Assembly: GCF_029433255.1 (NCBI RefSeq)
Contig: NZ_JAQTHU010000001.1
Location: 868,001 to 932,000, forward strand
Source: Lactobacillus sp. ESL0791
Lineage (GTDB): Bacteria; Bacillota; Bacilli; Lactobacillales; Lactobacillaceae
Direction of reading: 5' to 3'
Length of the DNA: 64,000 nucleotides
The notes under the pieces: generated by a model
The model's input: the letters and a program-made list of their open reading frames with translations, nothing else
What the model was told of the DNA's origin: nothing
Databases searched by the model: none
Position numbers and translations under genes: made by a program
In this document: one piece after another, positions 24,759 through 33,439 of the stretch
Numbering within the stretch: the stretch's first letter is position 1
How the letters are laid out: each line of letters starts with the position of its first letter

Positions 24759-26753
24759 ATGAACAATGATAGAAAATGCAATATAGGTAAGAATATTAAG
24801 AAAAATCATAAATTGGGCCGCAATGTGTTAGTAGGTGCGGCTGCAATCGGCGGTTTGCTGGGCGGCGTTGGCACCGGTAAATTTGCTGCCGCTGCGCCAA
24901 TTCAGGTGCTTGCTAAAGCCAAGAAGGCCAAAAAGGCAGAAACTGTCAAGCTGCAAAAGAACGCTTACCTTTATAACAGTAAGGGTAAACGGTTGTCTGC
25001 TAAAGCCCTCAAAAAGAACAAGCGTATTAAAGTTTACGGTACCAAAACAATCAAGGGCAAGGAGTATTACCTGCTGGGGCATGGGCGTTATGTGAAAGCC
25101 GCTAATGCTGCCAAAGCCAAGACAGTTGAATTGACCAAGAAGACGTATCTTTACAACAGTAAAGGCAAGCGGTTAGCTATTAAGGCTCTTAAGAAGAATA
25201 AGCGAATTAAGGTTTACGGTACGAAGACGATTAAGGGCAAGAAATATTACGCAATTGGTAACGGCAAGTATATTGCGGCTGCAAATGTAAAGAAGCCAGG
25301 TAAGACACATGCTTCAACTCCAACTGGTACTCCTAGTTCAACGCCTTCAGAAACCATGCCAGACAATGCAACTTCTAGTCCGTTTCAAAGTGATAACGAT
25401 AGTTCTAGTTCATCATACACACCGGCAGCAAGTCTATTGACGATTGAATACAAGAAGCTGAGTGATGGCACGGATGCAACGAATACGGCAGCGGATTTAC
25501 AAATTTTGTCAGGTAGCGGTAAAGACGCCGGTGACGATGCCACGGGTGATTTGAAGGTTCCGGCTAATTACCATGTGGCAACTGCAGAAGAAATTGCCAG
25601 TCATACAACTAATCCGAATAATTATCGCCAAAGCCCAATTATCTATGGCAGCAGCCTGGGCGGTGACACTTTGACTGTTTACGTGGTGGAAAACACACCG
25701 GCAGCCCAATTAACGGTCAACTATGAGCAACTAAGCAATGGTGCTCCTGAAGGCACGCCAACTGTTCTTGCGGGAACCGGTAAGCATGCTGGTGATGATG
25801 CAACTCATGATCTGCACCTTCCTAGTGATTATCATCTGGCCACTGCATCCGAGTTAGCTGATTCCACCAAGAATCCGCGCCGCAAAGAACAAGCGCCAAT
25901 CAAGTATAGCAGCACTAACAGTGAAATTACTGCTTATGTTATCCATGATGTACCTGCGGGTCAGCTGACAGTTCATTACAAAAAATTATTTGATGCATCT
26001 CCTGCAACTGGAACAGCCGCAGACACCGACATTCCAGCAAATTATTCTGCTAAACATGAGGGTGACGATGCTAAAGGGAGCCTGCATATTCCATCAGGTT
26101 ATCACCTTGCCACTGCAGCCGAATTAGCTGATTCTACCCAAAATCCACAAAACAATACACAGAAACCAATCGAGTTTGGCAGCAGCAGCAAGGATATTGA
26201 TGTCTACCTTGTAAAGGATGCCGGCAAGGTCACAGTTACCTTTAGAGATGTAGCAGATGATTCTGTTAAGGGGCACACAGTTGAACTTGCTGGTGCGGGC
26301 AAGGCTGCCGGTGATGCGGTTGACATGAGTTCAATTTCCGGGTTTCCTGACGGCTACCACATTGCTTCAAGTGGAGAATTGGCAGGGACAGTTGGTTTTA
26401 CGCACGCTGCACGTACGCAGACCGAACTCAAATATCTTGCTGCTGATACAAATGGCACTGTCTATGTGGCAAAGAATCCAGGGACAATTACAGTCGTTTA
26501 TAAAACTTTGAGTGGTGATCTGGCAACCGATTCGGGAACCCCGCTCGGAACTGTCCTTCCAGGTACTGGTCACGGCTTCAATGACCTGGTTATTGATAAT
26601 AATGTCACGCTTACTGCGATGATCATGGTAACAACCCGCAATAAGTTTCGTGTAGCTACAGCAGCTGAATTGGGGGGCAGGAGACAAGGTCTCGATAATC
26701 TGCGGTATGACTATGATGATCATACTGTAACCGAATATGTGGTTGCAAAATAA
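24759..26753 (+). CDS. Secreted SLAP-domain protein with MucBP-like repeats, no paired glycosyltransferase
   Basis: 664-residue surface protein. The N-terminal signal region is closely related to that at 18371 (KNHKLGRNVLVGAAAIGG), and two SLAP domains follow (KKTYLYNSKGKRL, GKKYYAIGNGKYI). Only a short Ser/Thr/Pro-rich linker (~190-225) is present before about five repeats of 80-90 residues with LTVxYxxL starts and HLATAxELADST cores, resembling MucBP domains. No LPXTG motif is present. The ATG follows ATAAGGAG. Unlike its two neighbours it has no glycosyltransferase gene behind it, in line with its short Ser-rich segment. It may bind host or matrix ligands. Confidence 0.78.
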   Translation: MNNDRKCNIGKNIKKNHKLGRNVLVGAAAIGGLLGGVGTGKFAAAAPIQVLAKAKKAKKAETVKLQKNAYLYNSKGKRLSAKALKKNKRIKVYGTKTIKGKEYYLLGHGRYVKAANAAKAKTVELTKKTYLYNSKGKRLAIKALKKNKRIKVYGTKTIKGKKYYAIGNGKYIAAANVKKPGKTHASTPTGTPSSTPSETMPDNATSSPFQSDNDSSSSSYTPAASLLTIEYKKLSDGTDATNTAADLQILSGSGKDAGDDATGDLKVPANYHVATAEEIASHTTNPNNYRQSPIIYGSSLGGDTLTVYVVENTPAAQLTVNYEQLSNGAPEGTPTVLAGTGKHAGDDATHDLHLPSDYHLATASELADSTKNPRRKEQAPIKYSSTNSEITAYVIHDVPAGQLTVHYKKLFDASPATGTAADTDIPANYSAKHEGDDAKGSLHIPSGYHLATAAELADSTQNPQNNTQKPIEFGSSSKDIDVYLVKDAGKVTVTFRDVADDSVKGHTVELAGAGKAAGDAVDMSSISGFPDGYHIASSGELAGTVGFTHAARTQTELKYLAADTNGTVYVAKNPGTITVVYKTLSGDLATDSGTPLGTVLPGTGHGFNDLVIDNNVTLTAMIMVTTRNKFRVATAAELGGRRQGLDNLRYDYDDHTVTEYVVAK

Positions 26754-26945
26754 TTTATTCTGGAAATTAACAAGTCGTTCCTTTTATGAAATCTTATAAC
26801 AAAATAATTAAACAATTTTTTACTCATAGCAAATTAATTTTTAAATTATTTTTAAATTATATTGCATCTATAAAAAATAAGAATTATTATTTAGCCTGTA
26901 ACATCGTAAAGGTTATGGTGTTGGTATTTTGAAGAGGAGAATTTT

Positions 26946-27860
26946 ATGAAGAACTCTAGTAAAAAGATCAGTAATTTATTAGTAAGTACAGCGGCTCTTG
27001 GTGCTGTTTTAGGTGGCGTTGCATTAGCAAACAACAATGTTGATGCTGCTACAAAAACACCTAAGACACAGGTAACTAAGCCAGCTAAGAAGACCGCTGC
27101 TAAGACAGGCACAAAAACAACAGCTAAGACCGACAAGAAGGCTGCTAAGACTAGCAAAACTGGCAAGAAAGCAACTAAAACTGCTAAAAAAGCAACAAAA
27201 AAGGCTGCCAAATTAGCAAAGAAGACTTATGTTTTTGATGCTAAAGGCAAGCAGGGCAAGAAAGCTCTCGCTAAAGGTGCAAGTGTTCAGATTTTGGGCC
27301 ATAAAGTAGTTAACGGCAAGAAGTTTTATGTCATTGGCAAGAATGAATTTATTCCGGCAAGCAGCGTAGTTACTGCTAAAAAGACTGCCAGCAAGAAGAC
27401 AGTTGTCTTAGCTAAGAAAGCAGTTATTTATGACGCCGAGGGCAAGCCAGGCAAGACTGCTCTTAAGAAGGGTGCGACTGTTAAAGTTCTTGCTGTTAAG
27501 ACGATTAACGGCAAGAAATTCTACCAAGTTAAGAAAGGCCAATATATCTTAGCTGCTGATGCAGAAGCTGCTAAGAAGCCGACTAAGCCAACAACTCCAT
27601 CAGAAGCTTCCAATGGTTCAAGTGCAGCTTCCAACGGTTCTAGTTCAGATTCAACACCATCAAGTGCAGCTTCCAACGGTTCTAGTTCAGCTTCAACACC
27701 ATCAAGCGCAGCTTCCAACGGTTCTAGTTCAGCTTCCAACGGTTCTAGTTCAGCTTCAACACCATCAAGTGCAGCTTCAGATGGCTCCAGTTCAGGCGAA
27801 CCAACTACGCCATCGAGCGCAGCTTCCAATGGTTCCAGTTCAGCCTCAACCCCTGCATAA
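26946..27860 (+). CDS. Secreted SLAP-domain protein with Ser-rich C-terminal tail
   Basis: 304-residue surface protein. The signal peptide is LLVSTAALGAVLGGVALANN with cleavage near VDAAT. A Lys/Ala/Thr-rich linker follows, then two SLAP domains (KKTYVFDAKGKQ ... FIPASSV; KKAVIYDAEGKP ... QYILAADA). The last ~85 residues are a low-complexity tail of SSAASNGSS and ASTPSSAASNG units ending in STPA, rich in possible O-glycosylation sites. There is no LPXTG motif, so the tail is held away from the wall by the SLAP anchor. GAGGAG precedes the ATG. A terminator and a GT4 gene follow, as at 18371. Confidence 0.8.
   Translation: MKNSSKKISNLLVSTAALGAVLGGVALANNNVDAATKTPKTQVTKPAKKTAAKTGTKTTAKTDKKAAKTSKTGKKATKTAKKATKKAAKLAKKTYVFDAKGKQGKKALAKGASVQILGHKVVNGKKFYVIGKNEFIPASSVVTAKKTASKKTVVLAKKAVIYDAEGKPGKTALKKGATVKVLAVKTINGKKFYQVKKGQYILAADAEAAKKPTKPTTPSEASNGSSAASNGSSSDSTPSSAASNGSSSASTPSSAASNGSSSASNGSSSASTPSSAASDGSSSGEPTTPSSAASNGSSSASTPA
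27604..27858 (+). repeat. DNA repeats encoding the Ser-rich tail
   Basis: Tandem units of about 42 bases built from GCAGCTTCCAACGGTTCTAG and TCAGCTTCAACACCATCAAG, repeated with few changes. They encode S-S-A-A-S-N-G and S-T-P-S-S-A-A-S. Such repeats can change in number by slippage, so tail length may vary between strains. Confidence 0.85.
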
Positions 27861-27908
27861 AGATAATTTGATTTTTACTTGTTTACGTAGAAATTTTTAG
27901 ATATTATT

Positions 27909-27946
27909 AAAGGTATATCAATGTTCGTATTGGTGTACCTTTTTTA
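27909..27946 (+). terminator. Terminator/attenuator between Ser-rich SLAP protein and glycosyltransferase
   Basis: AAAGGTA-CAAT pairs with ATTG-TACCTTT (27909-27942), followed by T6, ending about 20 bases before the glycosyltransferase ATG. It occupies the same position as the hairpin at 20517. Confidence 0.8.
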
Positions 27947-27966
27947 TTGATCTTGAGGCAGAAAAA

Positions 27967-29502
27967 ATGTACTACTTTTTAAATAACCGTTTAGATGAAA
28001 ACAGTTCGGGAATTGAACACGCAGAGGTCAAACGCTTGAAATTATTCAAGCAGTTTGGAGTTCCCGCCCAATTGGCCATGTGCCAGTTCAACCGTTTTGC
28101 GCATAGAACTTTACCGCTCTATGGTTTAACCGATGATGATTATATTAATGTCTTTGATTATTTTGCTGGGACAAGAAATTTTATTCCCCAGGAAATAACT
28201 GTAGAAGATTTGCCGTTGCCGGACGATATTAAGATTGTGGAAACTGATGAGGGCGACGAAATCTATTATGAAAGCCGCAAAATTATGCTTGTCCAAACCT
28301 TTGCGGACAGTGAACAGGTTGATTACATAAAATATTTTAATGCGGATAATCACTGCACAAAGCAGGATTTTTATGATACGCGTGGTTTTAATAGTTTTAC
28401 CCAGTTTTATGATACAGGTAATAATCACCTGGTTGCCGAGCAATTTTACCGGCCGGATGGCTCAATTTATTACGAAATTGCATATGAACAACGGACTAAG
28501 GACTTAGCAGCGACCAATATTCAGTTAACTGACCTTGATGGCCTGAAGTATTCGCTGATGAATAACGGCCAGGCCTTCACAATGATGCTCGATCACCTGA
28601 ATCAGGAAGACATGGACCGCGGCGAACAGTCGACTTTTATTTCCGATCGCAGCAACATTACGAATTTGCCGATGTTAAATATGAAAACACCAGCTAGGAA
28701 GATTGAACATTTTCATAATATTCATTTTCGTGATTACTGGGACCCGATGAATTCGCCGCTGACCTATCCGTCAATCTCGCAGACGGACCAATTAAGCAAA
28801 ACCGATCTGGTGGTCACACCATCGACCCAGCAGGCGAAAGATATGCGCAAGCGGCTGCGCACGCAGGTGCCGATTGTGGCAATTCCCGTTGGCGTTGTTC
28901 CCGATGAACAGTTGAAGGCAGCCCGTGTTCCGTTCACACAACGGATTTATGGCAAAATAATTGTGGTTGCGCGGCTTTTTCATGAAAAGCGGCTGGATGA
29001 TGCCATCAAGGCCTTCAACCTGGCTTACCAAAAGAATCGCAACCTGAGCATGGATATTTATGGCTATGGGGACAGCAGCGATGATTACCGTGAAGAAAAA
29101 ATGCTGCAAAAATTGGTTGAGGACCTTGACCTAGAAGATGTGGTGCAGTTCATGGGCTACACGCAGGATATTGGCAGTGCCTATGATGAATCGCAATTAA
29201 TGGTGATGTCTTCTAGGTATGAAGGCTTCAACATGTCTATCCTTGAGGCCCAGTCACATGGGGTGCCGGTTGTTTCTTATGATATTAACTATGGTCCCAA
29301 AGATATTATTCAGGACCAAAAGGACGGTTTTTTGGTACCTTCAGGCGATATTGACCAATTATCCCAACACATTAACGACTTTTTCCATGATGCAGATATG
29401 CGGGAGAGAATGAGCGCGGCCGCTTATGAAAATGCCAAGCGCTTTTCACCGGCCAATGTTTGGCAATACTGGCAGAAGTACGTGATTAACCCAGAAAAAT
29501 AG
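27967..29502 (+). CDS. GT4 glycosyltransferase, TagE/GtfA-like, partner of the Ser-rich SLAP protein
   Basis: 511 residues, the same length as the enzyme at 20582 and clearly homologous throughout (both begin MYYFLN and share FISDRSNITN and IEHFHNIHFRDYWDP). The GT-B catalytic part has EX7E in YEGFNMSILEAQSHGVP; the beta-rich insertion has QFYDTGNN and FYRPDGSIYYEI. It probably transfers a sugar from UDP-glucose or a similar donor to the Ser-rich tail encoded just upstream; donor and acceptor are inferred from context only. A GAGGCAG site precedes the ATG. The enzyme has no membrane segment. Confidence 0.82.
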   Translation: MYYFLNNRLDENSSGIEHAEVKRLKLFKQFGVPAQLAMCQFNRFAHRTLPLYGLTDDDYINVFDYFAGTRNFIPQEITVEDLPLPDDIKIVETDEGDEIYYESRKIMLVQTFADSEQVDYIKYFNADNHCTKQDFYDTRGFNSFTQFYDTGNNHLVAEQFYRPDGSIYYEIAYEQRTKDLAATNIQLTDLDGLKYSLMNNGQAFTMMLDHLNQEDMDRGEQSTFISDRSNITNLPMLNMKTPARKIEHFHNIHFRDYWDPMNSPLTYPSISQTDQLSKTDLVVTPSTQQAKDMRKRLRTQVPIVAIPVGVVPDEQLKAARVPFTQRIYGKIIVVARLFHEKRLDDAIKAFNLAYQKNRNLSMDIYGYGDSSDDYREEKMLQKLVEDLDLEDVVQFMGYTQDIGSAYDESQLMVMSSRYEGFNMSILEAQSHGVPVVSYDINYGPKDIIQDQKDGFLVPSGDIDQLSQHINDFFHDADMRERMSAAAYENAKRFSPANVWQYWQKYVINPEK

Positions 29503-29618
29503 GAAGTGAGAGAGTTTCAGCTAGCCAACTGAGGCTTTTTTATTTGGCCTTCGTATGCTAAACTAATCAAAATATTGTTATTCCGCGACGGAAAATTCGT
29601 GTACAGGAAGTGATTGTA

Positions 29619-29669
29619 ATGAGAATTTTACTAACTAATGACGAAGCAATGGCAATTGCCAGAGGATGA
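29619..29669 (+). CDS. 16-codon ORF: leader peptide or SurE-like remnant
   Basis: MRILLTNDEAMAIARG then stop, with AGGAAG 8 bases upstream of the ATG, so it is likely translated. It ends about 100 bases before the ABC-F start; many ABC-F resistance genes are controlled by short leader ORFs on which ribosomes stall. The first eight residues also equal the start of the nucleotidase SurE (MRILLTND), so a gene relic is the alternative. Confidence 0.35.
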   Translation: MRILLTNDEAMAIARG

Positions 29670-29771
29670 AAATAAAGCATTGATATTCTCCTAGTTTATT
29701 AATGTTTTACTTTCTTTAATGACAGTTCCATGGCTGGAGTAAGAACCATCAAGAATGAGGGTGTCATAGTT

Positions 29772-31313
29772 ATGGAATTTATCAAAATTATTGACGTAAA
29801 CATTAATTATAACGGTAAGGATTTATTTACTATTCCGGATTTAAAGATCAGCGGGCACGAAAAAATTGGTTTAATTGGGGAAAATGGTGCCGGCAAGACT
29901 ACATTGATGAAGGCAATCAATCATTTTCCTGCTGCTGCTAAGGGTCAAATCATTAAAAATTGTTCGGTGGTCTATGTGCCGCAGCTTTTGGCGCAGTCGG
30001 AGAAAAGCGGCGGCGAACGCGAAAAGATCGCAGTCAGTGAGGCGCTTTTTCAATTAAGGCAAAGTGCTGATAGCCTGTTGATGCTGGATGAGCCGACTTC
30101 CAACTTAGATGAGCACCAGCAGGAATGGCTGATTAGTCAGCTGCAAGCTTTGCCCAATCCAATGCTGCTGATCAGCCACGACCGGCATTTTCTCAACCGG
30201 GTCGTGAATGAAATTTGGGATTTAAAAGACCAGAAAATAACTCAGTTCAAAGGCAGCTATGCTGATTACGAGGCATTTATTCAAACGCAAGAAGAAAAGA
30301 AACGGGCTGAGTATAAGCGCAAAGATGTAAAACGTAAGAGGCTGCAGCGTGATTATGAACAGCGAATATCTAAGGCTAAGAAAATCAAAAAAAAGAAAAA
30401 GGGTGTTTCTGTTTCTGATTGGAAGAGTCACGGTGATTATGATCATGTTCAGCGAAAGATGCTGCGTAGTACGCGTGTTTTGGCTAATCGGTTAAAGGCA
30501 GAAACCGATACTATCGAAAAGCCATACGAAAAACAACCAATCACTCTCAAAAATGTTACGGCTGATTTAGCTAGTTTGGAGATTCCTACCAAAACTAATT
30601 TGCTCAGTATTAATCCACAAACAGTTGCAGTTAAAGAACGTAAATTATTTGCCTTGGAACATGAGCTGCGGGTTACCGGAACAGCTAAAATTTCTTTGGT
30701 CGGTGATAATGGCGCAGGTAAATCAGTTTTTTTAACTCAGTTATTTAATAAGCAGCTTGCAGGATTATATAACGACAAACTGCAGGTGGGCCTGTTTAAT
30801 CAGGATGTAACCAAGTCACTTTCGGCTAAGACGTTGTTAGAAACAATTATGGCAGAAACAATTTTTGACCGTAGTAGCACGATGCAATTACTGGGGGACC
30901 TTCATTTACAAGAAGCGATGAAGCAGCCGGTTGATGAGCTGAGTGGCGGTCAGTTAGTTTGTTTCAATTTGGCGATGATATTGGTTGGTCAATACAACCT
31001 GCTTTTGCTGGACGAGCCGACTAATTTCCTTGATATAAGTGCGATTGAGGCTTTGAGTGATTTTATTAAGAATTATCCCTTTGCGGTCATTATCGTTTCG
31101 CACGATAAGCGGTTTGTCAGTGATTTGGGTCTGACCAAGTGGCAGATTAAGGATGGCCAACTGCTTAATGGAGCATATTTAGGGAAACATGCAAAAACTA
31201 ATAGCAATGAGCTCGCCTTGCTGAAATTCAAGCGTGATCAGATGCTGGCGGATCCGAATGTGTCGTTTGCGGAAATTGCGAAGATCACAGAAAAATTGCA
31301 GCAATTACAATAA
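29772..31313 (+). CDS. ABC-F protein, Vga/Msr-like (ribosome-acting ATPase)
   Basis: 513-residue soluble protein with two ATPase domains and no membrane part. The first ATPase has GENGAGKTTL (~39), an unusually compact middle and SGGEREKIAVSEAL, then LMLDEPTSNLDEHQQEW. The linker (~170-260) is Lys/Arg-rich, as in ABC-F proteins that reach into the ribosomal P/E site. The second has GDNGAGKSVFL, LSGGQLVCFNL and LLLLDEPTNFLD. The short first domain resembles Vga/Msr types, which displace lincosamides, streptogramin A, pleuromutilins or macrolides; whether this one gives resistance is unknown. I prefer the ATG at 29772 over 29730 because the protein aligns from MEFIKI. Confidence 0.82.
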   Translation: MEFIKIIDVNINYNGKDLFTIPDLKISGHEKIGLIGENGAGKTTLMKAINHFPAAAKGQIIKNCSVVYVPQLLAQSEKSGGEREKIAVSEALFQLRQSADSLLMLDEPTSNLDEHQQEWLISQLQALPNPMLLISHDRHFLNRVVNEIWDLKDQKITQFKGSYADYEAFIQTQEEKKRAEYKRKDVKRKRLQRDYEQRISKAKKIKKKKKGVSVSDWKSHGDYDHVQRKMLRSTRVLANRLKAETDTIEKPYEKQPITLKNVTADLASLEIPTKTNLLSINPQTVAVKERKLFALEHELRVTGTAKISLVGDNGAGKSVFLTQLFNKQLAGLYNDKLQVGLFNQDVTKSLSAKTLLETIMAETIFDRSSTMQLLGDLHLQEAMKQPVDELSGGQLVCFNLAMILVGQYNLLLLDEPTNFLDISAIEALSDFIKNYPFAVIIVSHDKRFVSDLGLTKWQIKDGQLLNGAYLGKHAKTNSNELALLKFKRDQMLADPNVSFAEIAKITEKLQQLQ

Positions 31314-31340
31314 AAATTGAATACATAGGAAAGAATAGGG

Positions 31341-31376
31341 AATCGCTAAAAATAAAAGCGATTTCTTATTTTTTCA
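31341..31376 (+). terminator. Terminator after the ABC-F gene
   Basis: AATCGCT pairs with AGCGATT (31341-31347 with 31357-31363), followed by a T-rich tract ending in T6. Confidence 0.8.
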
Positions 31377-31420
31377 CCCTTTGCATTTTTCTTAAATTTG
31401 TTATAGGATATTTACTTGAG

Positions 31421-31440
31421 ATAGTTAGCTTGCTAACTAT
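31421..31440. promoter_or_regulatory. Palindromic operator upstream of the efflux pump (MarR type)
   Basis: ATAGTTAGC-TT-GCTAACTAT, two perfect 9-base arms with a 2-base centre, 23 bases before the start codon of the pump gene. It has the usual shape of a MarR-family site and the operon encodes a MarR protein, so autoregulation is likely. It is followed by T5, so a second role as a hairpin cannot be excluded. Confidence 0.7.
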
Positions 31441-31462
31441 TTTTACATTTAGGAGGAATTAG

Positions 31463-32872
31463 ATGCAAAGAAAATTAGATGCAAAATTAATCTTTTCAAT
31501 TCTTGCTGCTGGTCTGATGTCATTTTCGGGCGTTCTGATCGAAACAGCAGGAAATATCACGTTTCCCGTACTGATGCGGGAATTTCATGTCAATATGGCC
31601 ACGGTGCAGTGGATGACAACGGGTTACCTGTTGATTGCCGCAATCATCATGCCGCTTTCCGCATATTTGAAGAAAAATTTTAGTTCGAGAAAATTATTTG
31701 TTACAGCCGCCGTCCTGTTTATTGTTGGCCTGGTAATCGACTCTTGTACGACCGATTCCATGGGCTTTGTTTTCCTGGTAGTCGGTCGGATCATTCAGGG
31801 TGCAGGTGCCGGAATAGCCCTGCCCCTGATGTTTAACATCATTCTTGAACGGACCCCGCTTGATAAAATCGGTCTGCTGATGGGAATCGGCACCATGATC
31901 ACGGCCGTTGCTCCGGCCTTAGGACCGACTTTTGGCGGCTTGGTGGTTAATTCACTCAGCTGGCGCTACATTTTTATTTTAATTATTCCGGTAATGGTTA
32001 TTTCCTTTATCATGGGAGTGATTTGCATTACCAAGGATCCGTACCCGATCGAGCGCACCAAGCTGGACTGGACGGGTTTCATCGAAATTGCTTTGACTTT
32101 TGTCGGCCTGATTTTGGCTTTCAGCAACCTGTCAGGGATCCTGCAGCGGCCGGTAAACTTTATTGTTCCGCTGGTTATTGGGCTGATCGCGCTGGTCTTG
32201 TTCATCAAGCATTCCCTGAACGTGAAGAATCCGCTGCTTAATATTAGGTTGTTTAAAAATTCCCGCTTTACGGCAGGGATCACGGCCTACTTTATTTTTC
32301 AGGTTAATACGGTGGGGCTGTCCTTCATCCTGCCAAACTACCTGCAGCTGGTTAACGGTGTCAGCGCCATGCTTGCCGGCCTGCTGCTTCTTCCCGGTGG
32401 AGCTTTGGGCGCCATTGCTTCACCGGTCGGAGGCCGGATGTTAGATAATTATGGCGCCAGAAAACCGATTATGACGGGTGCCTGCTTTGAATTGGCCGGC
32501 AGCGTCATGTTCTGCCTGTTTGCACAGCACTTTAATGCAGTCAATGTCCTTGTTTCTTACCTGGTGATCATGCTGGGGACAGGACTAATCATGGGTGACA
32601 CAATGACTTCGTCCCTCAACCTGCTGACCAAAGAAGAAAATGCGGACGGTAACGGCCTGTTCAACATGGTGCAGCAATTTTCCGGTGCCGTTGGTACCTC
32701 AATTGTTTCGGCAATCATGCAGTTTGTGCAGCAGATGAGCTCCAAACCGACGACTGCCGGTAAATTAGTTGATGGCGCCCAAGTCGGATTAATTTTCTTG
32801 CTGATTTTAATTGTTATTGGCGTATACTTACTGTATCAAGCGACAAAGAAAGATCATGTAAGTGAGAATTAA
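31463..32872 (+). CDS. MFS multidrug efflux transporter, DHA2 (EmrB/QacA) family
   Basis: 469-residue membrane protein with about 14 hydrophobic helices. The start is typical of drug:H+ antiporters: MQWMTTGYLL-like VQWMTTGYLLIAAIIMPLSA (~46-65). RIIQGAGAGIALPLMFNII (~113-131) and ALGPTFGGLVV (antiporter motif C region) follow. Such pumps export toxic compounds, dyes or bile-related molecules; the substrate is not evident. AGGAGG precedes the ATG. The MarR gene starts three bases after the stop, and the palindrome at 31421 is probably the shared control site. Confidence 0.9.
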   Translation: MQRKLDAKLIFSILAAGLMSFSGVLIETAGNITFPVLMREFHVNMATVQWMTTGYLLIAAIIMPLSAYLKKNFSSRKLFVTAAVLFIVGLVIDSCTTDSMGFVFLVVGRIIQGAGAGIALPLMFNIILERTPLDKIGLLMGIGTMITAVAPALGPTFGGLVVNSLSWRYIFILIIPVMVISFIMGVICITKDPYPIERTKLDWTGFIEIALTFVGLILAFSNLSGILQRPVNFIVPLVIGLIALVLFIKHSLNVKNPLLNIRLFKNSRFTAGITAYFIFQVNTVGLSFILPNYLQLVNGVSAMLAGLLLLPGGALGAIASPVGGRMLDNYGARKPIMTGACFELAGSVMFCLFAQHFNAVNVLVSYLVIMLGTGLIMGDTMTSSLNLLTKEENADGNGLFNMVQQFSGAVGTSIVSAIMQFVQQMSSKPTTAGKLVDGAQVGLIFLLILIVIGVYLLYQATKKDHVSEN

Positions 32873-32875
32873 TCA

Positions 32876-33295
32876 ATGAAGAAAAATTTTGGCTTGGCAC
32901 TGCAGAGGGCTCAGAATACTTTTAACCGTAATGTTGACCATTATGCAAAAACGCTGGGGCTCACCGGCACCCAGATGGTCATTATTCAATATTTGAGTTC
33001 TGTTCCTAAAGAGCACAAAGTTTACCAGCGGGACATTGAACGCGAGTTTAATATCCGCAAGTCGACCGCAACCAATATTTTGAAGTTGTTGGAACAGAAA
33101 GATTTGATTGCCAAAAAAACAGACGGCCACGACAGCCGCCTGAAAGAAATCACGCTGACCGCACGTGCCGAGGTGATTAAGCGGGATGCAGCGGCGTATG
33201 TTGACCGCTCGGAGGCAAGGGTTGAACAAATTTTGGGTAAGCAGCTGCGCGATGAGGTGACTGCTGCCTTGCTGAAGCTAGACCATGAGTTATAA
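32876..33295 (+). CDS. MarR-family transcriptional regulator
   Basis: 139-residue winged-helix regulator. The DNA-binding part contains VYQRDIEREFNIRKSTATNI (recognition helix) and the wing DSRLKEITLT. Flanking helices form the dimer interface. MarR proteins repress efflux genes and are released by small aromatic ligands. It directly follows the transporter and probably represses the operon through ATAGTTAGC-TT-GCTAACTAT at 31421. A strong terminator (33305) closes the operon. Confidence 0.9.
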   Translation: MKKNFGLALQRAQNTFNRNVDHYAKTLGLTGTQMVIIQYLSSVPKEHKVYQRDIEREFNIRKSTATNILKLLEQKDLIAKKTDGHDSRLKEITLTARAEVIKRDAAAYVDRSEARVEQILGKQLRDEVTAALLKLDHEL

Positions 33296-33304
33296 ATAAA
33301 TATC

Positions 33305-33340
33305 AAGTTCTCGTGATGATCGGTCACGAGAACTTTTTAT
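33305..33340 (+). terminator. Terminator of the efflux/marR operon
   Basis: AAGTTCTCGTGA pairs with TCACGAGAACTT (33305-33316 with 33324-33335), followed by T-rich sequence. Confidence 0.92.
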
Positions 33341-33439
33341 TAATAAAAAATAAAAATTATTTTTATTATCAATTATTTTCTCATAGTAGTGTAAAATATT
33401 AGAAAATAACGTTGGTTATTATTTAAGGAGGAACTTATT

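Noticed and set aside
27604..27858. CRISPR-like tandem repeats
   Set aside because: The units are in-frame Ser-rich codons of a surface protein, without unique spacers or cas genes. The minus-strand frame across them is a shadow.
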